A stretch of DNA of 49,485 nucleotides from a virus, in IMG/VR virus record IMGVR_UViG_3300024185_000709, positions 1-49,485 of that record; one strand, written 5' to 3'. Of this stretch, positions 7,904 to 15,817 are shown piece after piece. A program made the position numbers and the translations under genes. The notes below the pieces were generated by a model, which was not told where the DNA came from, made no database searches, and saw only the letters and a program-made list of their open reading frames with translations. Within the stretch, counting starts at the first letter, position 1; each line of letters opens with the position of its first letter.

Positions 7904-8431
7904 TTACCTTCTGTCTAAAGGAGTATCACCCCAAATATCATCATCTAATAGATCCGCTGATGGGTTCATATCACCTTTTATCTTGTTTATTCTAATGTTT
8001 TTCTGGTTTTTGTTGAAGCACCATTCTGCCATTTCGAAAATATCTTCCAATATAGTCCAGTCTGCTAAAAGACATTCTTCTACTCTTTTGATATCAAGTA
8101 AATAAAGAACATGATTGTTCTTCTTTACACACCCTCGTTCGATGAATTCTTTCTGTGTTTGTAGATTCCATCCTTGTCTATATTTTTTATCGGCCTCTAC
8201 CTTACAAATTCTTATGGCACCGTCGTCAAATGTTAAAGTATATCTAAGATATTTACTATCCTCATCAATGTCGTGTTTAGAAACAATCTCATATGGAGAT
8301 ACACCTCCTTTTTCTAAAAAGGATTTTAAATTCTTAAGTCTTTTTAGATAGTCTTCTCCAATCTGGTCGTCTTCAGACTTCTTCTTTTTAAAGAAGTCAA
8401 AAAATCCTTCATATGTCTTTATGTTCTTCAT
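7904..8431 (-). CDS. Unknown protein with internal-protein-like N-terminus
   Basis: 175 residues starting MKNIKTYEGFFDFFKKKK, the shared N-terminal peptide followed by a Lys run. The middle has mixed alpha/beta composition (YLRYTLTFDDGAIRICKVEAD) and the end is Asp-rich (LLDDDIWGDTPLDRR). No catalytic motif is visible. It is tightly packed between the 106-residue gene (3 bases upstream) and the P-loop gene (3 bases downstream). The 'TYEGFFDFFKKKK' start recalls small phage proteins of unknown function. Confidence 0.72.
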   Translation of the reverse strand: MKNIKTYEGFFDFFKKKKSEDDQIGEDYLKRLKNLKSFLEKGGVSPYEIVSKHDIDEDSKYLRYTLTFDDGAIRICKVEADKKYRQGWNLQTQKEFIERGCVKKNNHVLYLLDIKRVEECLLADWTILEDIFEMAEWCFNKNQKNIRINKIKGDMNPSADLLDDDIWGDTPLDRR

Positions 8432-8434
8432 ATC

Positions 8435-8755
8435 TTATTTTAAAAATCCTTCCTTTTTAAGTTTATGACAAGATTCTATAACCTCATCTTTTGTTAATTC
8501 AAATCCAGTATACTCATACTCATTTTTCAAAGCCACAAAAAAAGTATTATCGAGTTGAAATCTTTCTACTAAATCAGCATCTAATAACCCACAAAGCATC
8601 GAAAGTAATTTGATATGGGTTGGTGTATTCTTCAACCACTCATCATGTCCTTCGGTTCTTGGAAATATCATATCATCAGGCAACTCATTATATTTATCAG
8701 TCAGTGAAAAATATTCTTCATTTATCGCCTCATTAAACCTTTTTAAGTATTTCAT
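8435..8755 (-). CDS. Unknown protein with internal-protein-like N-terminus
   Basis: 106 residues starting MKYLKRFNEAINEEYF; the I-N-E at residues 11-13 fits the (I/L)xE consensus cleaved by T4 prohead protease. The remainder is helical, acidic, with LLSMLCGLLDADLVERFQLD in the middle. Second gene of the five-gene run. Function unknown. Confidence 0.72.
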   Translation of the reverse strand: MKYLKRFNEAINEEYFSLTDKYNELPDDMIFPRTEGHDEWLKNTPTHIKLLSMLCGLLDADLVERFQLDNTFFVALKNEYEYTGFELTKDEVIESCHKLKKEGFLK

Positions 8756-8769
8756 ATCTCGTTTTATTT

Positions 8770-9060
8770 TTATATATCTTTAACTTTCTTTACTTTAAAT
8801 GGACTCAACATACCTTTTAAATTCCAAGAAGAAACGAATTTTTTATTATGCTTTTCATAATCTTCATATGACTCAATACCCGAATCAATAGGGTTTTGAA
8901 TATATTGTATATTAGCACCTTGCTTGTTCATATCAGAGATACGATTTCCGATATCTGTTTTAGCAGACATCTTCATAACTTTTTTTAACTGATTTACTGA
9001 TTGTTGTCTTGGTAATGCCTCATTCGTCATTTCAAAATCTTCAAATCTTAATATCTTCAT
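8770..9060 (-). CDS. Unknown basic protein with internal-protein-like N-terminus
   Basis: 96 residues starting MKILRFEDFEMTNEALP, with T-N-E followed by Ala at residues 12-15 as a candidate processing site. Removal of the first 14 residues would leave a basic protein (VNQLKKVMKMSAKTD, SPFKVKKVKDI at the end). It is the first gene of the five-gene run, preceded by AATAATATATAA a few bases from its ATG. A small basic internal protein is a plausible but unproven role. Confidence 0.72.
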   Translation of the reverse strand: MKILRFEDFEMTNEALPRQQSVNQLKKVMKMSAKTDIGNRISDMNKQGANIQYIQNPIDSGIESYEDYEKHNKKFVSSWNLKGMLSPFKVKKVKDI

Positions 9061-9085
9061 AAGTTATATATTATTTTTCAAAAAC

Positions 9086-9113
9086 AAAAAAACCTCGTTT
9101 AGTCGAGGTTTTT
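9086..9113 (-). terminator. Terminator overlapping the end of the methyltransferase gene
   Basis: AACCTCG (9091-9097) pairs with CGAGGTT (9104-9110), flanked by A/T runs. The methyltransferase stop codon (9099-9101) is in the loop. Confidence 0.85.
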
Positions 9114-9944
9114 AAATATATGTGCTATGACATCCACGGTCCAGCCGTTTCCAAGCATTGCATATCGATGTGTATCTGCAACACCTTCTGTATAACCATC
9201 CGGTACATTCTGAAGTCTTTCACATTCAATCGGTGTAAGCTTTCTGAATTTACCATCTTGTAAAAGTCTTAGAGAGTTATGACAAGGGTGTGTGAGAGTA
9301 GGGCTTTTTCTATCTTTTTTATATCTCTTGTTATAGACATCTATACAACAAATATTGGGAGCACCAGTTATATCGACTTTTTTACTCAACAATCCTGCAT
9401 TCTTTTCAGGTAACCAATACTTTGAATCAAAGTTGGTCTCTAATATGTCTTCGATATAAATCTCTTTATCATCGGGTAAAGGATCCATTGGAATATTAGT
9501 CCAATAAAGTCTCTGACGATTCTGAGCGGAAAAAATATTACTATTGATAAGAATTGGTTTTACACCTAAAATATCAGTAATAACATCTTGCCATTCTTTT
9601 TTCATCTTTACATTTTCCAACATAAAGTATTTAGGATTAGTTTCTTTTAAAAGTCTTACCCATTCATAAAATAATCCACTCTTACCATCAAATCCTGAAC
9701 CATTTCCTGCATTTGAAAATGATTGACAAGGACTTCCACCAATCAATAAATCAATTTTTGGTAAATCTTTACCCTCTACTTTAGTAACATCACCAAGTTG
9801 TATAGTATTTGGATAATTTTTCATAGTTACTTTAATAGATGCATCTTCTATTTCAGATGCAAAGTATTGATCAACTTCGATTCCAAGTTTGTCTAATGCA
9901 ATATGTCCACAAGACATACCATCGAATAATGAAAGAACATTCAT
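9099..9944 (-). CDS. DNA (cytosine-5) methyltransferase
   Basis: 281 residues; transfers a methyl group from S-adenosylmethionine to C5 of cytosine in a short target. All main motifs are present in order: I (SLFDGMSCGHIAL, residues 5-17), IV with the catalytic Cys (GGSPCQSFS, near 70), VI (MLENV, near 107), VIII (QNRQRLYW, near 142), IX (LTPIECERLQ, near 236) and X (GNGWTVDVIAHI, near 266). The target-recognition region between VIII and IX is short. The DGMSCG form of motif I is common in phage enzymes. No partner restriction enzyme is adjacent, so it is probably an orphan protecting phage DNA. It follows nrdB after a terminator. Confidence 0.93.
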   Translation of the reverse strand: MNVLSLFDGMSCGHIALDKLGIEVDQYFASEIEDASIKVTMKNYPNTIQLGDVTKVEGKDLPKIDLLIGGSPCQSFSNAGNGSGFDGKSGLFYEWVRLLKETNPKYFMLENVKMKKEWQDVITDILGVKPILINSNIFSAQNRQRLYWTNIPMDPLPDDKEIYIEDILETNFDSKYWLPEKNAGLLSKKVDITGAPNICCIDVYNKRYKKDRKSPTLTHPCHNSLRLLQDGKFRKLTPIECERLQNVPDGYTEGVADTHRYAMLGNGWTVDVIAHIFKNLD

Positions 9945-9965
9945 ATTTTATATTTTTTTTTATAT

Positions 9966-9993
9966 AAAAAAACCTACTAAAAGTAGGTTTTAA
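9966..9993 (-). terminator. Terminator after nrdB
   Basis: ACCTACT (9972-9978) pairs with AGTAGGT (9982-9988) across an AAA loop with flanking A/T runs, between nrdB and the methyltransferase gene. Confidence 0.8.
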
Positions 9994-10013
9994 TTGACTT
10001 AAACGGTAAGTTT

Positions 10014-10979
10014 TTAAAAGTCATCATCCATATTATCAAAGTCGATATTCTTATCTGATGTTTTTTGGTATTCAGAAACTCTTTTTTCAAAAAAATTGCT
10101 CTTATTTTGTAAAGAAAGCATATCCATAAAATCGAATGGATTTTCGGTGTTATAAACCTTTTGACAACCTAACTCACTTAACCAATAGTCGGCAACGAAC
10201 TCAATGTATTGTTGCATCAACTTTGCATTCATACCAATAAGTGATACCGGTAAAGAATCTGTTACGAACTCTTTTTCAATCTCAACCGCTTCCGTAATGA
10301 TCTGAGTAATTCTTTCTTGAGAAACTTTATTTACTATGTGTTTGTTATGTAATAAACAAGCAAACTCACAATGTAAACCTTCATCTCTTGAAATCAACTC
10401 ATTTGAGAAAGCTAATCCTGGCATCAAACCTCTTTTCTTCAACCAGAAGATAGAACAGAATGATCCTGAGAAGAAGATACCTTCTACCGCTGCGAAAGCG
10501 ATTAAACGCTCTGCAAATGATTCTGATTCAATCCATTTAAGTGCCCAATCAGCTTTCTTCTTAACAGAAGGAACAGTATCGATTGCATTGAATAAATGAT
10601 CCTTTTCTTTTTCATCTTTAATATAGGTATCAATTAAAAGAGAGTAAGTCTCAGAATGAACATTCTCCATTGCAATTTGGAAACCATAAAAACTTTTCGC
10701 TTCTGCATATTGAACCTCTTTAACAAAATTTTCTGCCAAATTCTCATTTACGATTCCATCCGATGCTGCAAAAAATGCCAATACATTTTTAATGTAGTGT
10801 CTTTCATCATCATTAAGTTTATTATCCCAGTCTGTTAAGTCCTGTGCTAAATCAATCTCTTCTGCAGTCCAAAATGAATGTTCCGCAGTTTTATACATTT
10901 CCCAGATGTCATTGTGTTCAATAGGGAATAGAACGAATCTTCCCGGGTTTTCTTTTAATATGTTCTCTGTATTTTCCAT
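10014..10979 (-). CDS. nrdB: Class I ribonucleotide reductase small subunit
   Basis: 321 residues; the radical-generating beta subunit that works with NrdA to reduce ribonucleotides to deoxyribonucleotides. It resembles the eukaryotic/Bacteroidota R2 branch, with [19 protein letters not shown] holding the Glu and His metal ligands and the radical Tyr, then [25 protein letters not shown] and [13 protein letters not shown] with the second Glu/His ligand set. The acidic end [11 protein letters not shown] fits the tail that docks on NrdA. nrdA is not in the window. A homing endonuclease gene starts 104 bases away on the opposite strand, a typical T4-phage nrd-region intruder. Confidence 0.95.
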   Translation of the reverse strand: MENTENILKENPGRFVLFPIEHNDIWEMYKTAEHSFWTAEEIDLAQDLTDWDNKLNDDERHYIKNVLAFFAASDGIVNENLAENFVKEVQYAEAKSFYGFQIAMENVHSETYSLLIDTYIKDEKEKDHLFNAIDTVPSVKKKADWALKWIESESFAERLIAFAAVEGIFFSGSFCSIFWLKKRGLMPGLAFSNELISRDEGLHCEFACLLHNKHIVNKVSQERITQIITEAVEIEKEFVTDSLPVSLIGMNAKLMQQYIEFVADYWLSELGCQKVYNTENPFDFMDMLSLQNKSNFFEKRVSEYQKTSDKNIDFDNMDDDF

Positions 10980-11082
10980 AAATTTTTATTTAAGTTATAT
11001 ATATTTTTTTAACTTATTTGTTTATTATTTTAATGTTAAATTATATTAAACAATACTGGCTTTCTTTTATAGGAGAGATGTT

Positions 11083-12837
11083 ATGGCTTATATATACAAT
11101 ATGAATGAAATAGTTAAAAAAGAATATGAAATATATTTATCTAAAATAGAATTAAATTCGGTTAAAGAGCAATGGGTATCTAAAAACTTAAATAATTTAT
11201 ATTCTTTTTTAGATAAATGTCCAGGTGATTCAATTTCAGAGAAAGTATATTTAATTAAAAATAATAAACCTACTTGTAAAGTCTGTGATGGTGATGTTAA
11301 ATTTTTATCATATAAAAGAGGTTATAGAGAATATTGTTCAAAATCTTGTTCAAATAATGATCCTATTTTAAAAGATAAAAAATTATATAATTATAAGAAA
11401 AATAATTTAGAAAAATATGGTGTTGAAAATACGTCAATTCTAGATACTGTTAAAGATAAGATATCAAAATCAAAAGAAAATTTAGATTATGAATCAATAA
11501 ATTTAAAATACAAAGAAACATGTATTGAAAAATATGGTGTTGATAATATATCAAAGATTGAAAGTGTTAAAAAGAAAAAGGTGAAAACAACATTTGAAAA
11601 TTACGGAGTCGATAATCCATTCAAATCAGAAATTATTAAAAATAAAATAAAAGAAACTTCAAATAAAAAATACGGTTTTGATAGTTATACTAAAACCGAA
11701 GATTTTATCAAAAGAATAAAGAAAACCAATTTAGAAAAATATGGTGTTGATAATTTCACTAAATCTGAAAAATATAGAGAACTCATTTTTGAAAAATATA
11801 GATCATCTAGTATAAAAACAAATTTAAATAGTGATAAAAACTATTTTAAATACTTAGGTAAGGGTAAACACCTAATTAAGTGTGTAGAAAATGATCATTA
11901 TTATGAAACAAATTCACATTTATATCACTCAAGACTTAAACTAGATAATAAACAATGTACAATTTGTTATCCGGTCAATAAAACATCATCATTTAAAGAA
12001 ATTGAAATTTTAGATTATATAAAAGGTATATATGATGGTGAAATAATTCAGAGTTATAGGGATGGTTTGGAAATAGATATTTATTTACCTGATTTGAAAA
12101 TAGGATTTGAATTTAATGGTCTTTATTGGCACTCTGAATTATTTAAAGATAAAAACTACCACCTTGATAAAACCAAATACTTTAAAGAAAGAGAAATTAG
12201 AATAATTCATATTTGGGAAGATGATTGGAATCTTAAAAAGGATATTATAAAATCACAAATCACAAATTGGTTAGGTCTAACTAAAAATAAAATATATGCC
12301 AGAAAATGTATTATAAAAGAGGTTATAGATATAAGTGAGTATAGAGAATTTCTAGATGAGAATCATATACAAGGTTATACATCAGCCTCTAAGAAAATTG
12401 GTTTATATTACGATGATGAGTTGGTTAGTTTAATGACATTTGATCATTTCGAGGGTAGGAAAAGCATGTTGAGTGATGAGTGGAACTTATCAAGGTTTTG
12501 TAATAAAAAAAATATTAATGTTATAGGTGGTGCATCCAGACTAATGAAATATTTCATTAAAAATTATGATGTAAAAAGGATTATATCCTTCTCTGATGTT
12601 TCTTGGTCAATAGGTGATTTATATTATAAATTGGGATTTTATGTTAAAAGTACTAGTTATCCAAACTACTCATACTTAATTGATAAAAAAAGATCAAATA
12701 AACAAAAATGGAAAAAATCAAAATTGATAAAAATGGGATATGATAAAAACCTTTCAGAATCAAAGATAATGGAGGATAATTTTGGTGCCTATAAAATATT
12801 TGATTGTGGTCAGATTAAATTTGAAATTATTCTCTAA
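11083..12837 (+). CDS. Free-standing homing endonuclease, Vsr-like (EDxHD type) with LEKYG repeats
   Basis: 584 residues, paralogous to the gene at 2.8-4.7 kb. Residues 66-90 hold a CxxC...CxxxC zinc finger; about 107-230 hold five LEKYG-type repeats, two fewer than the paralogue; about 305-400 hold the nuclease domain with the same GLEIDIYLPDLKIGFEFNGLYW core; the C-terminal domain has YARKCIIKEV, N-H-I-Q-G, SRFCN and D-C-G-Q-I-K-F. The nuclease cores are nearly identical while the repeat arrays differ, as expected if the repeats set target choice. It is divergent from nrdB. A second in-frame ATG at 11101 is an alternative start. Confidence 0.85.
   Translation: MAYIYNMNEIVKKEYEIYLSKIELNSVKEQWVSKNLNNLYSFLDKCPGDSISEKVYLIKNNKPTCKVCDGDVKFLSYKRGYREYCSKSCSNNDPILKDKKLYNYKKNNLEKYGVENTSILDTVKDKISKSKENLDYESINLKYKETCIEKYGVDNISKIESVKKKKVKTTFENYGVDNPFKSEIIKNKIKETSNKKYGFDSYTKTEDFIKRIKKTNLEKYGVDNFTKSEKYRELIFEKYRSSSIKTNLNSDKNYFKYLGKGKHLIKCVENDHYYETNSHLYHSRLKLDNKQCTICYPVNKTSSFKEIEILDYIKGIYDGEIIQSYRDGLEIDIYLPDLKIGFEFNGLYWHSELFKDKNYHLDKTKYFKEREIRIIHIWEDDWNLKKDIIKSQITNWLGLTKNKIYARKCIIKEVIDISEYREFLDENHIQGYTSASKKIGLYYDDELVSLMTFDHFEGRKSMLSDEWNLSRFCNKKNINVIGGASRLMKYFIKNYDVKRIISFSDVSWSIGDLYYKLGFYVKSTSYPNYSYLIDKKRSNKQKWKKSKLIKMGYDKNLSESKIMEDNFGAYKIFDCGQIKFEIIL
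11401..11772 (+). repeat. Array of ~25-residue LEKYG protein repeats (coding)
   Basis: Five degenerate units centred on NLEKYGV, CIEKYGV, TFENYGV, SNKKYGF and NLEKYGV within the second homing endonuclease. Confidence 0.8.
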
Positions 12838-12839
12838 AA

Positions 12840-12874
12840 AGAAAACCACCGAGGAGCGAATTCAGTGGTTTTCA
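12840..12874. terminator. Hairpin after the homing endonuclease gene
   Basis: GAAAACCAC (12841-12849) pairs perfectly with GTGGTTTTC (12865-12873) across a 15-base loop. The T-run after the stem is better on the minus strand than on the plus strand, so it may not be a normal plus-strand terminator. Confidence 0.55.
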
Positions 12875-12929
12875 TATAGTACCCGTGGGGCGTAATCTAT
12901 ATCCGGTCCTAAGTCGGATTATACTATAT
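12874..12929 (+). ncRNA. Candidate structured three-way-junction element
   Basis: An 8-bp outer stem (ATATAGTA, 12874-12881, with TACTATAT, 12922-12929) encloses a CCC-GTG-GGG mini-hairpin (12882-12890) and a second stem TAATC/GATTA (12893-12897 with 12917-12921). It is GC-richer than its surroundings and lies between the homing endonuclease and the broken gene downstream. Could be an RNA structure, an mRNA leader element or a recombination scar. Confidence 0.35.
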
Positions 12930-12946
12930 ATATTAAAATTTGTCCG

Positions 12947-12954
12947 TATGTTTG
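12947..12954 (+). promoter_or_regulatory. TAnnTTTG promoter box 4 bases before ATG
   Basis: TATGTTTG is separated by exactly four bases (TAAT) from the ATG at 12959. The predicted transcript would be leaderless or nearly so. Confidence 0.6.
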
Positions 12955-12958
12955 TAAT

Positions 12959-13322
12959 ATGAAAAGGTTATTTTTAGACGATTGGCGAATTCCCAGAGAT
13001 TGTGCTACATATATGTGGCAAATAACGGATTTTCGTATATTCCATTGTACGTTCTTATGGTCAGTTCATAAAATGGATAGAAGAAAATGGTGTTCCTGAT
13101 TTAGTTGCATTCGATTATGACTTGGCAGATGTCGCAGAACTTAAAGAAAGTTTGCCTATTGAAGAATGGTTTGATATCGATGAAGGAAGAGTTTATACTG
13201 GATTAGATTGTGTTAAGTTTCTGTTAAGTTATTGTAATGAAAGAAAAACTAAATTTCCAGAATACGTAATACATTCAGCGAATCCTGATGGTTCTGAAGA
13301 AATAAAAAATATATTGGTGTAA
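12959..13322 (+). pseudogene. Frameshifted cyclic-phosphate-processing receiver (cREC-like) gene
   Basis: The first frame reads MKRLFLDDWRIPRDCATYMW, the typical start of small receiver-like proteins of the cREC type common in Bacteroidota and their phages, then degenerates and stops near 13100. A second frame opens at about 13040 with V-R-S-Y-G-Q-F-I-K-W-I-E-E-N-G, P-D-L-V-A-F-D-Y-D-L-A-D, and runs to 13322, matching the rest of the family. So one gene appears broken by a small deletion around 13020-13045. The ORF that remains intact (13122-13322, 66 residues) lacks the N-terminus. It has a host-type promoter. Such receivers are thought to act in RNA end-processing; RNA ligase lies at 28 kb. 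A sequencing error is the main alternative. Confidence 0.7.
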
Positions 13323-13358
13323 GAAAAAACTTATATATAAGAAAAAATAAGAACTTAT

Positions 13359-13568
13359 ATGAGAGGTTTTTTAGTAATAGATACAGAAGATAGTCGCGAA
13401 AAGATTGAGGTTACACACAAACAGATAAATTCTCTTATCCCAATCATAAAAAAGATAAACAAAAATCAAAATGACTATGAGAGTCTTACAGGTTTTGAAC
13501 TATTCAAAGAGATAGTAAATTTTACTATTGAAGATATAACGTCTATAAATATTGTTTATCATAATTAA
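13359..13568 (+). CDS. Small unknown protein
   Basis: 69 residues, MRGFLVIDTEDSREKIEVTH at the start and a mixed alpha/beta pattern. It follows the broken cREC-like gene by 36 bases; CTTATATATAAG lies upstream. No recognised motif. Confidence 0.6.
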   Translation: MRGFLVIDTEDSREKIEVTHKQINSLIPIIKKINKNQNDYESLTGFELFKEIVNFTIEDITSINIVYHN

Positions 13569-13632
13569 ACTTTATATATTTTATCAATATAAATATTTCA
13601 AATAAAATTTTTTAATAACTAAATAAAAAGAA

Positions 13633-13947
13633 ATGGTAAAACATGAAATTAAAGTAGAGTGTTCTGCAACAGATTCACTTAGAGAGATTATAGAAAAGGC
13701 TTACTTTATCGATGGATTATCCGGTAAGATACAAGGAAAGGATAACTATATGGTTCTTACTGAAGAATTAGACGACATCACCTATTCAGTTCTGAAAGGA
13801 TTACATCACGCAACAATTAAAATTGTAAACACAGATATCATAGATGGTTCTATGAGGTTTATAGTGGATGAAAGTAATGATGAGTTGAGAATCTACCCAA
13901 TCTCAATCTATTGTATCAAAGAAGATGAAAAATATATTTTTTACTAA
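13633..13947 (+). CDS. Small unknown protein, possible beta-rich fold
   Basis: 104 residues with alternating strand and helix segments (HEIKVECSATDSLREIIEKA, TYSVLKGLHHATIKIVN, DELRIYPISIYCIK). No catalytic motif or membrane segment. Last gene of a short plus-strand run ending at the terminator near 14.03 kb. Not recognised. Between it and the terminator (13948-14017) I see only a short decayed-looking reading frame. Confidence 0.7.
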   Translation: MVKHEIKVECSATDSLREIIEKAYFIDGLSGKIQGKDNYMVLTEELDDITYSVLKGLHHATIKIVNTDIIDGSMRFIVDESNDELRIYPISIYCIKEDEKYIFY

Positions 13948-14017
13948 ACTATGAACGTAAAGAAAAGAGATATTTACTGACTCTTGAAGATGGTTTCTGA
14001 TTAGTATAAACGAAAAA

Positions 14018-14048
14018 ATAAAGCCGGTCACTCGACCGGCTTTATTTA
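14018..14048. terminator. Strong bidirectional terminator
   Basis: AAGCCGGTC (14021-14029) pairs with GACCGGCTT (14034-14042) across an ACTC loop, the most GC-rich stem of the window, with T-runs in both directions. It separates the plus-strand genes from the convergent exonuclease transcript. Confidence 0.92.
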
Positions 14049-14053
14049 TGATA

Positions 14054-14116
14054 TTAAGTTTTGTACTTCTTGTCTATCAAAGTTTCTCTAGCATCATTAT
14101 ATCTTAGGTATTTCAT
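14054..14116 (-). CDS. 20-residue peptide with the shared internal-protein-like start
   Basis: Encodes MKYLRYNDARETLIDKK plus three residues, then TAA. Its ATG overlaps the TGA stop of the exonuclease gene (ATGA), the usual layout of coupled phage genes. It begins with the same M-K-Y-L-R/K pattern as the other shared N-termini but consists of little else. It could be a real micropeptide, a remnant of a longer gene, or the tail end of the operon. The terminator follows directly. Confidence 0.45.
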   Translation of the reverse strand: MKYLRYNDARETLIDKKYKT

Positions 14117-14892
14117 TTTCTTATTGTTCTGATTCTATCGTTTTGATATTTGCTTATATCGATATGTTTATTCTCTTTTAAAAAATCAACAATCTTTCTA
14201 TACATCTCAATAGTGATTCTACAATCTGTAATCGCATCATGATAGTTATCCATACTTAGACCAAGTGCCGGACCAATCTTCGCCATAGAAGAAGAAATCA
14301 ATCCATTATCTCTTGTTGAAGTTCCTATAGAACTTACAATTTCTGAATATTTAGAGTCAGTTTCTCCCAGTTTTTGTAAAAGTGGTAAATAATATAATTG
14401 AATCAACATCTTAGTATCGAATACTTCAAATTTTATTTTATTATCGGATCTACCTGCTAACATATTCATATCAAAACTCGCATTTTGTGCAATACCTAAA
14501 CAAGGTGAATAATCTTCTATCCATTTGAAGAAATCATAAACGACTTCACTTTCTTCTTCATATTTGTAACCGCCAGATCCATAGTGATTAAAACTTAAAA
14601 TTCTTCTACTATTATCACCAGGTATATCATATCTAGATTTTATATCCGATGTTAGTTTGATCTTTCTATCAAAAGTATCAACCTCATTGAATGAATTATT
14701 ATTGAAGTTGTAGTTAGTAACTATTGCGGAAACTTGTGTAAGTTGTTCTTTTTTCGGACCTCCTATGCCAGTTGTTTCTGTGTCTATCCAAATCCAATAA
14801 AGGTCAGATTTTGAATCTATCCATTCTAATATCTGTGGTATTGTTTTGTACCACATCTTATTTTCATTAAGTTGTTCGTATCTAAGTATCAT
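14113..14892 (-). CDS. DnaQ-like 3'-5' exonuclease (DEDDh) with internal-protein-like N-terminus
   Basis: 259 residues. Exo I motif WIDTETTG at about 35-42 (Asp, Glu), Exo II in AQNASFDMNML near 138 (Asp) and Exo III in NYHDAITDCRIT near 218 (His, Asp) mark a DEDDh exonuclease, a fold that removes nucleotides from 3' ends of DNA or RNA. It is free-standing rather than part of a polymerase. The first residues MILRYEQLNEN, with L-N-E at 8-10, match the shared capsid-targeting-like peptide. TTTAATATATAA ends just before the ATG. Substrate unknown; RNase T-like or proofreading-like roles are both possible. Confidence 0.88.
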   Translation of the reverse strand: MILRYEQLNENKMWYKTIPQILEWIDSKSDLYWIWIDTETTGIGGPKKEQLTQVSAIVTNYNFNNNSFNEVDTFDRKIKLTSDIKSRYDIPGDNSRRILSFNHYGSGGYKYEEESEVVYDFFKWIEDYSPCLGIAQNASFDMNMLAGRSDNKIKFEVFDTKMLIQLYYLPLLQKLGETDSKYSEIVSSIGTSTRDNGLISSSMAKIGPALGLSMDNYHDAITDCRITIEMYRKIVDFLKENKHIDISKYQNDRIRTIRK

Positions 14893-14895
14893 TTT

Positions 14896-14907
14896 TTATA
14901 TATTAAA
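14896..14907 (-). promoter_or_regulatory. Late-type promoter motif before the exonuclease
   Basis: Minus-strand TTTAATATATAA three bases before the exonuclease ATG. Confidence 0.5.
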
Positions 14908-14957
14908 TTTCATAACTATTTCCTAATATTGAAAATAACTTATTGATAATCAATTGG

Positions 14958-15740
14958 TTATTTCTTAACCATGAAAAAGAAACTTGAATTACTTTGACCT
15001 TTCACTTCCTCTTCAACTTCTTTAACCTCTTCTTTCCCTTGAGAAACCAAGTCTGCTGCTTGTATCTTAACACCACCGGGAAGAGAAAAATCATATCTTC
15101 CCACCATATTCCCTAATGCTTGTTTTGCATATCCTACACAATATTTGAAAAACAAATCATCGTTGTAAAGGTTTTCCGGTGGTATATTAGCATATGCTTC
15201 CATAATCACATCATATTCAACATTTGTTAAAATATGTAATCTATGATTTAACTGGTTAAATTGATATTTAAGAGTATATTTATTTAATTGGTTCATCATA
15301 TCAGACATATTATCTAATAATGTTTTATAAGTACCTAACTCACCAATTGTTGTTACATATGACGATAAATATGGTTGATTTGTAACCCCTAAGTTTACAG
15401 ATAAGTTAGGACTATTTATACCTAATTGGAAAAGACTAGTTCCTCTTACTTCATATAAATATGTAACTGATTGTATTTCACAAGGAACACTAACATAATT
15501 ATATTTTGTAAACTCTTCACTAGTGAATGCATCTTTCTTAACCAAGAAATACATTTTTTGAACTGCATATTGATAAGTTCTATAAAACCAAGGCATTGCT
15601 CTTTTTTCGACAATTTGCCTAATCATAGCATCTGGTAATGTCTTTGGTAAAGAACAACCTATTGTTAGTTCAGTATTGACACTATCAATAAACTCTTCAA
15701 TTGTAAGACCTCCTTGATATGGTATGTATTCATCACTCAT
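14958..15740 (-). CDS. Probable virion protein (neck or tail-completion type)
   Basis: 260 residues from the ATG at 15738-15740 (MSDEYIPYQGGLTIEEF); an upstream ATG in the same frame adds 14 unlikely residues and overlaps a TTTAATATATATAA motif. The protein has an N-terminal helical region with TLPDAMIRQIVEKRAMPWFYRTY, a beta-rich middle, and YCVGYAKQALGNMVGRYDFSLPGG near the end, followed by an acidic Glu/Lys-rich tail. This pattern is like small phage head-tail connector proteins, but I cannot name the family. It lies close to the tail-fibre genes, divergent from them. Confidence 0.75.
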   Translation of the reverse strand: MSDEYIPYQGGLTIEEFIDSVNTELTIGCSLPKTLPDAMIRQIVEKRAMPWFYRTYQYAVQKMYFLVKKDAFTSEEFTKYNYVSVPCEIQSVTYLYEVRGTSLFQLGINSPNLSVNLGVTNQPYLSSYVTTIGELGTYKTLLDNMSDMMNQLNKYTLKYQFNQLNHRLHILTNVEYDVIMEAYANIPPENLYNDDLFFKYCVGYAKQALGNMVGRYDFSLPGGVKIQAADLVSQGKEEVKEVEEEVKGQSNSSFFFMVKK

Positions 15741-15817
15741 ATTAAATATTAGTTTCTTATATATATTAAATCTACAATACATAAAATAAACATAGTCTCC
15801 AGCTCTATTTTATCTAA

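Noticed and set aside
2788-12837. Calling the two large proteins Vsr mismatch-repair endonucleases
   Set aside because: The nuclease core is Vsr-like, but the zinc finger, LEKYG repeats and C-terminal domain plus their intergenic positions fit free-standing homing endonucleases.
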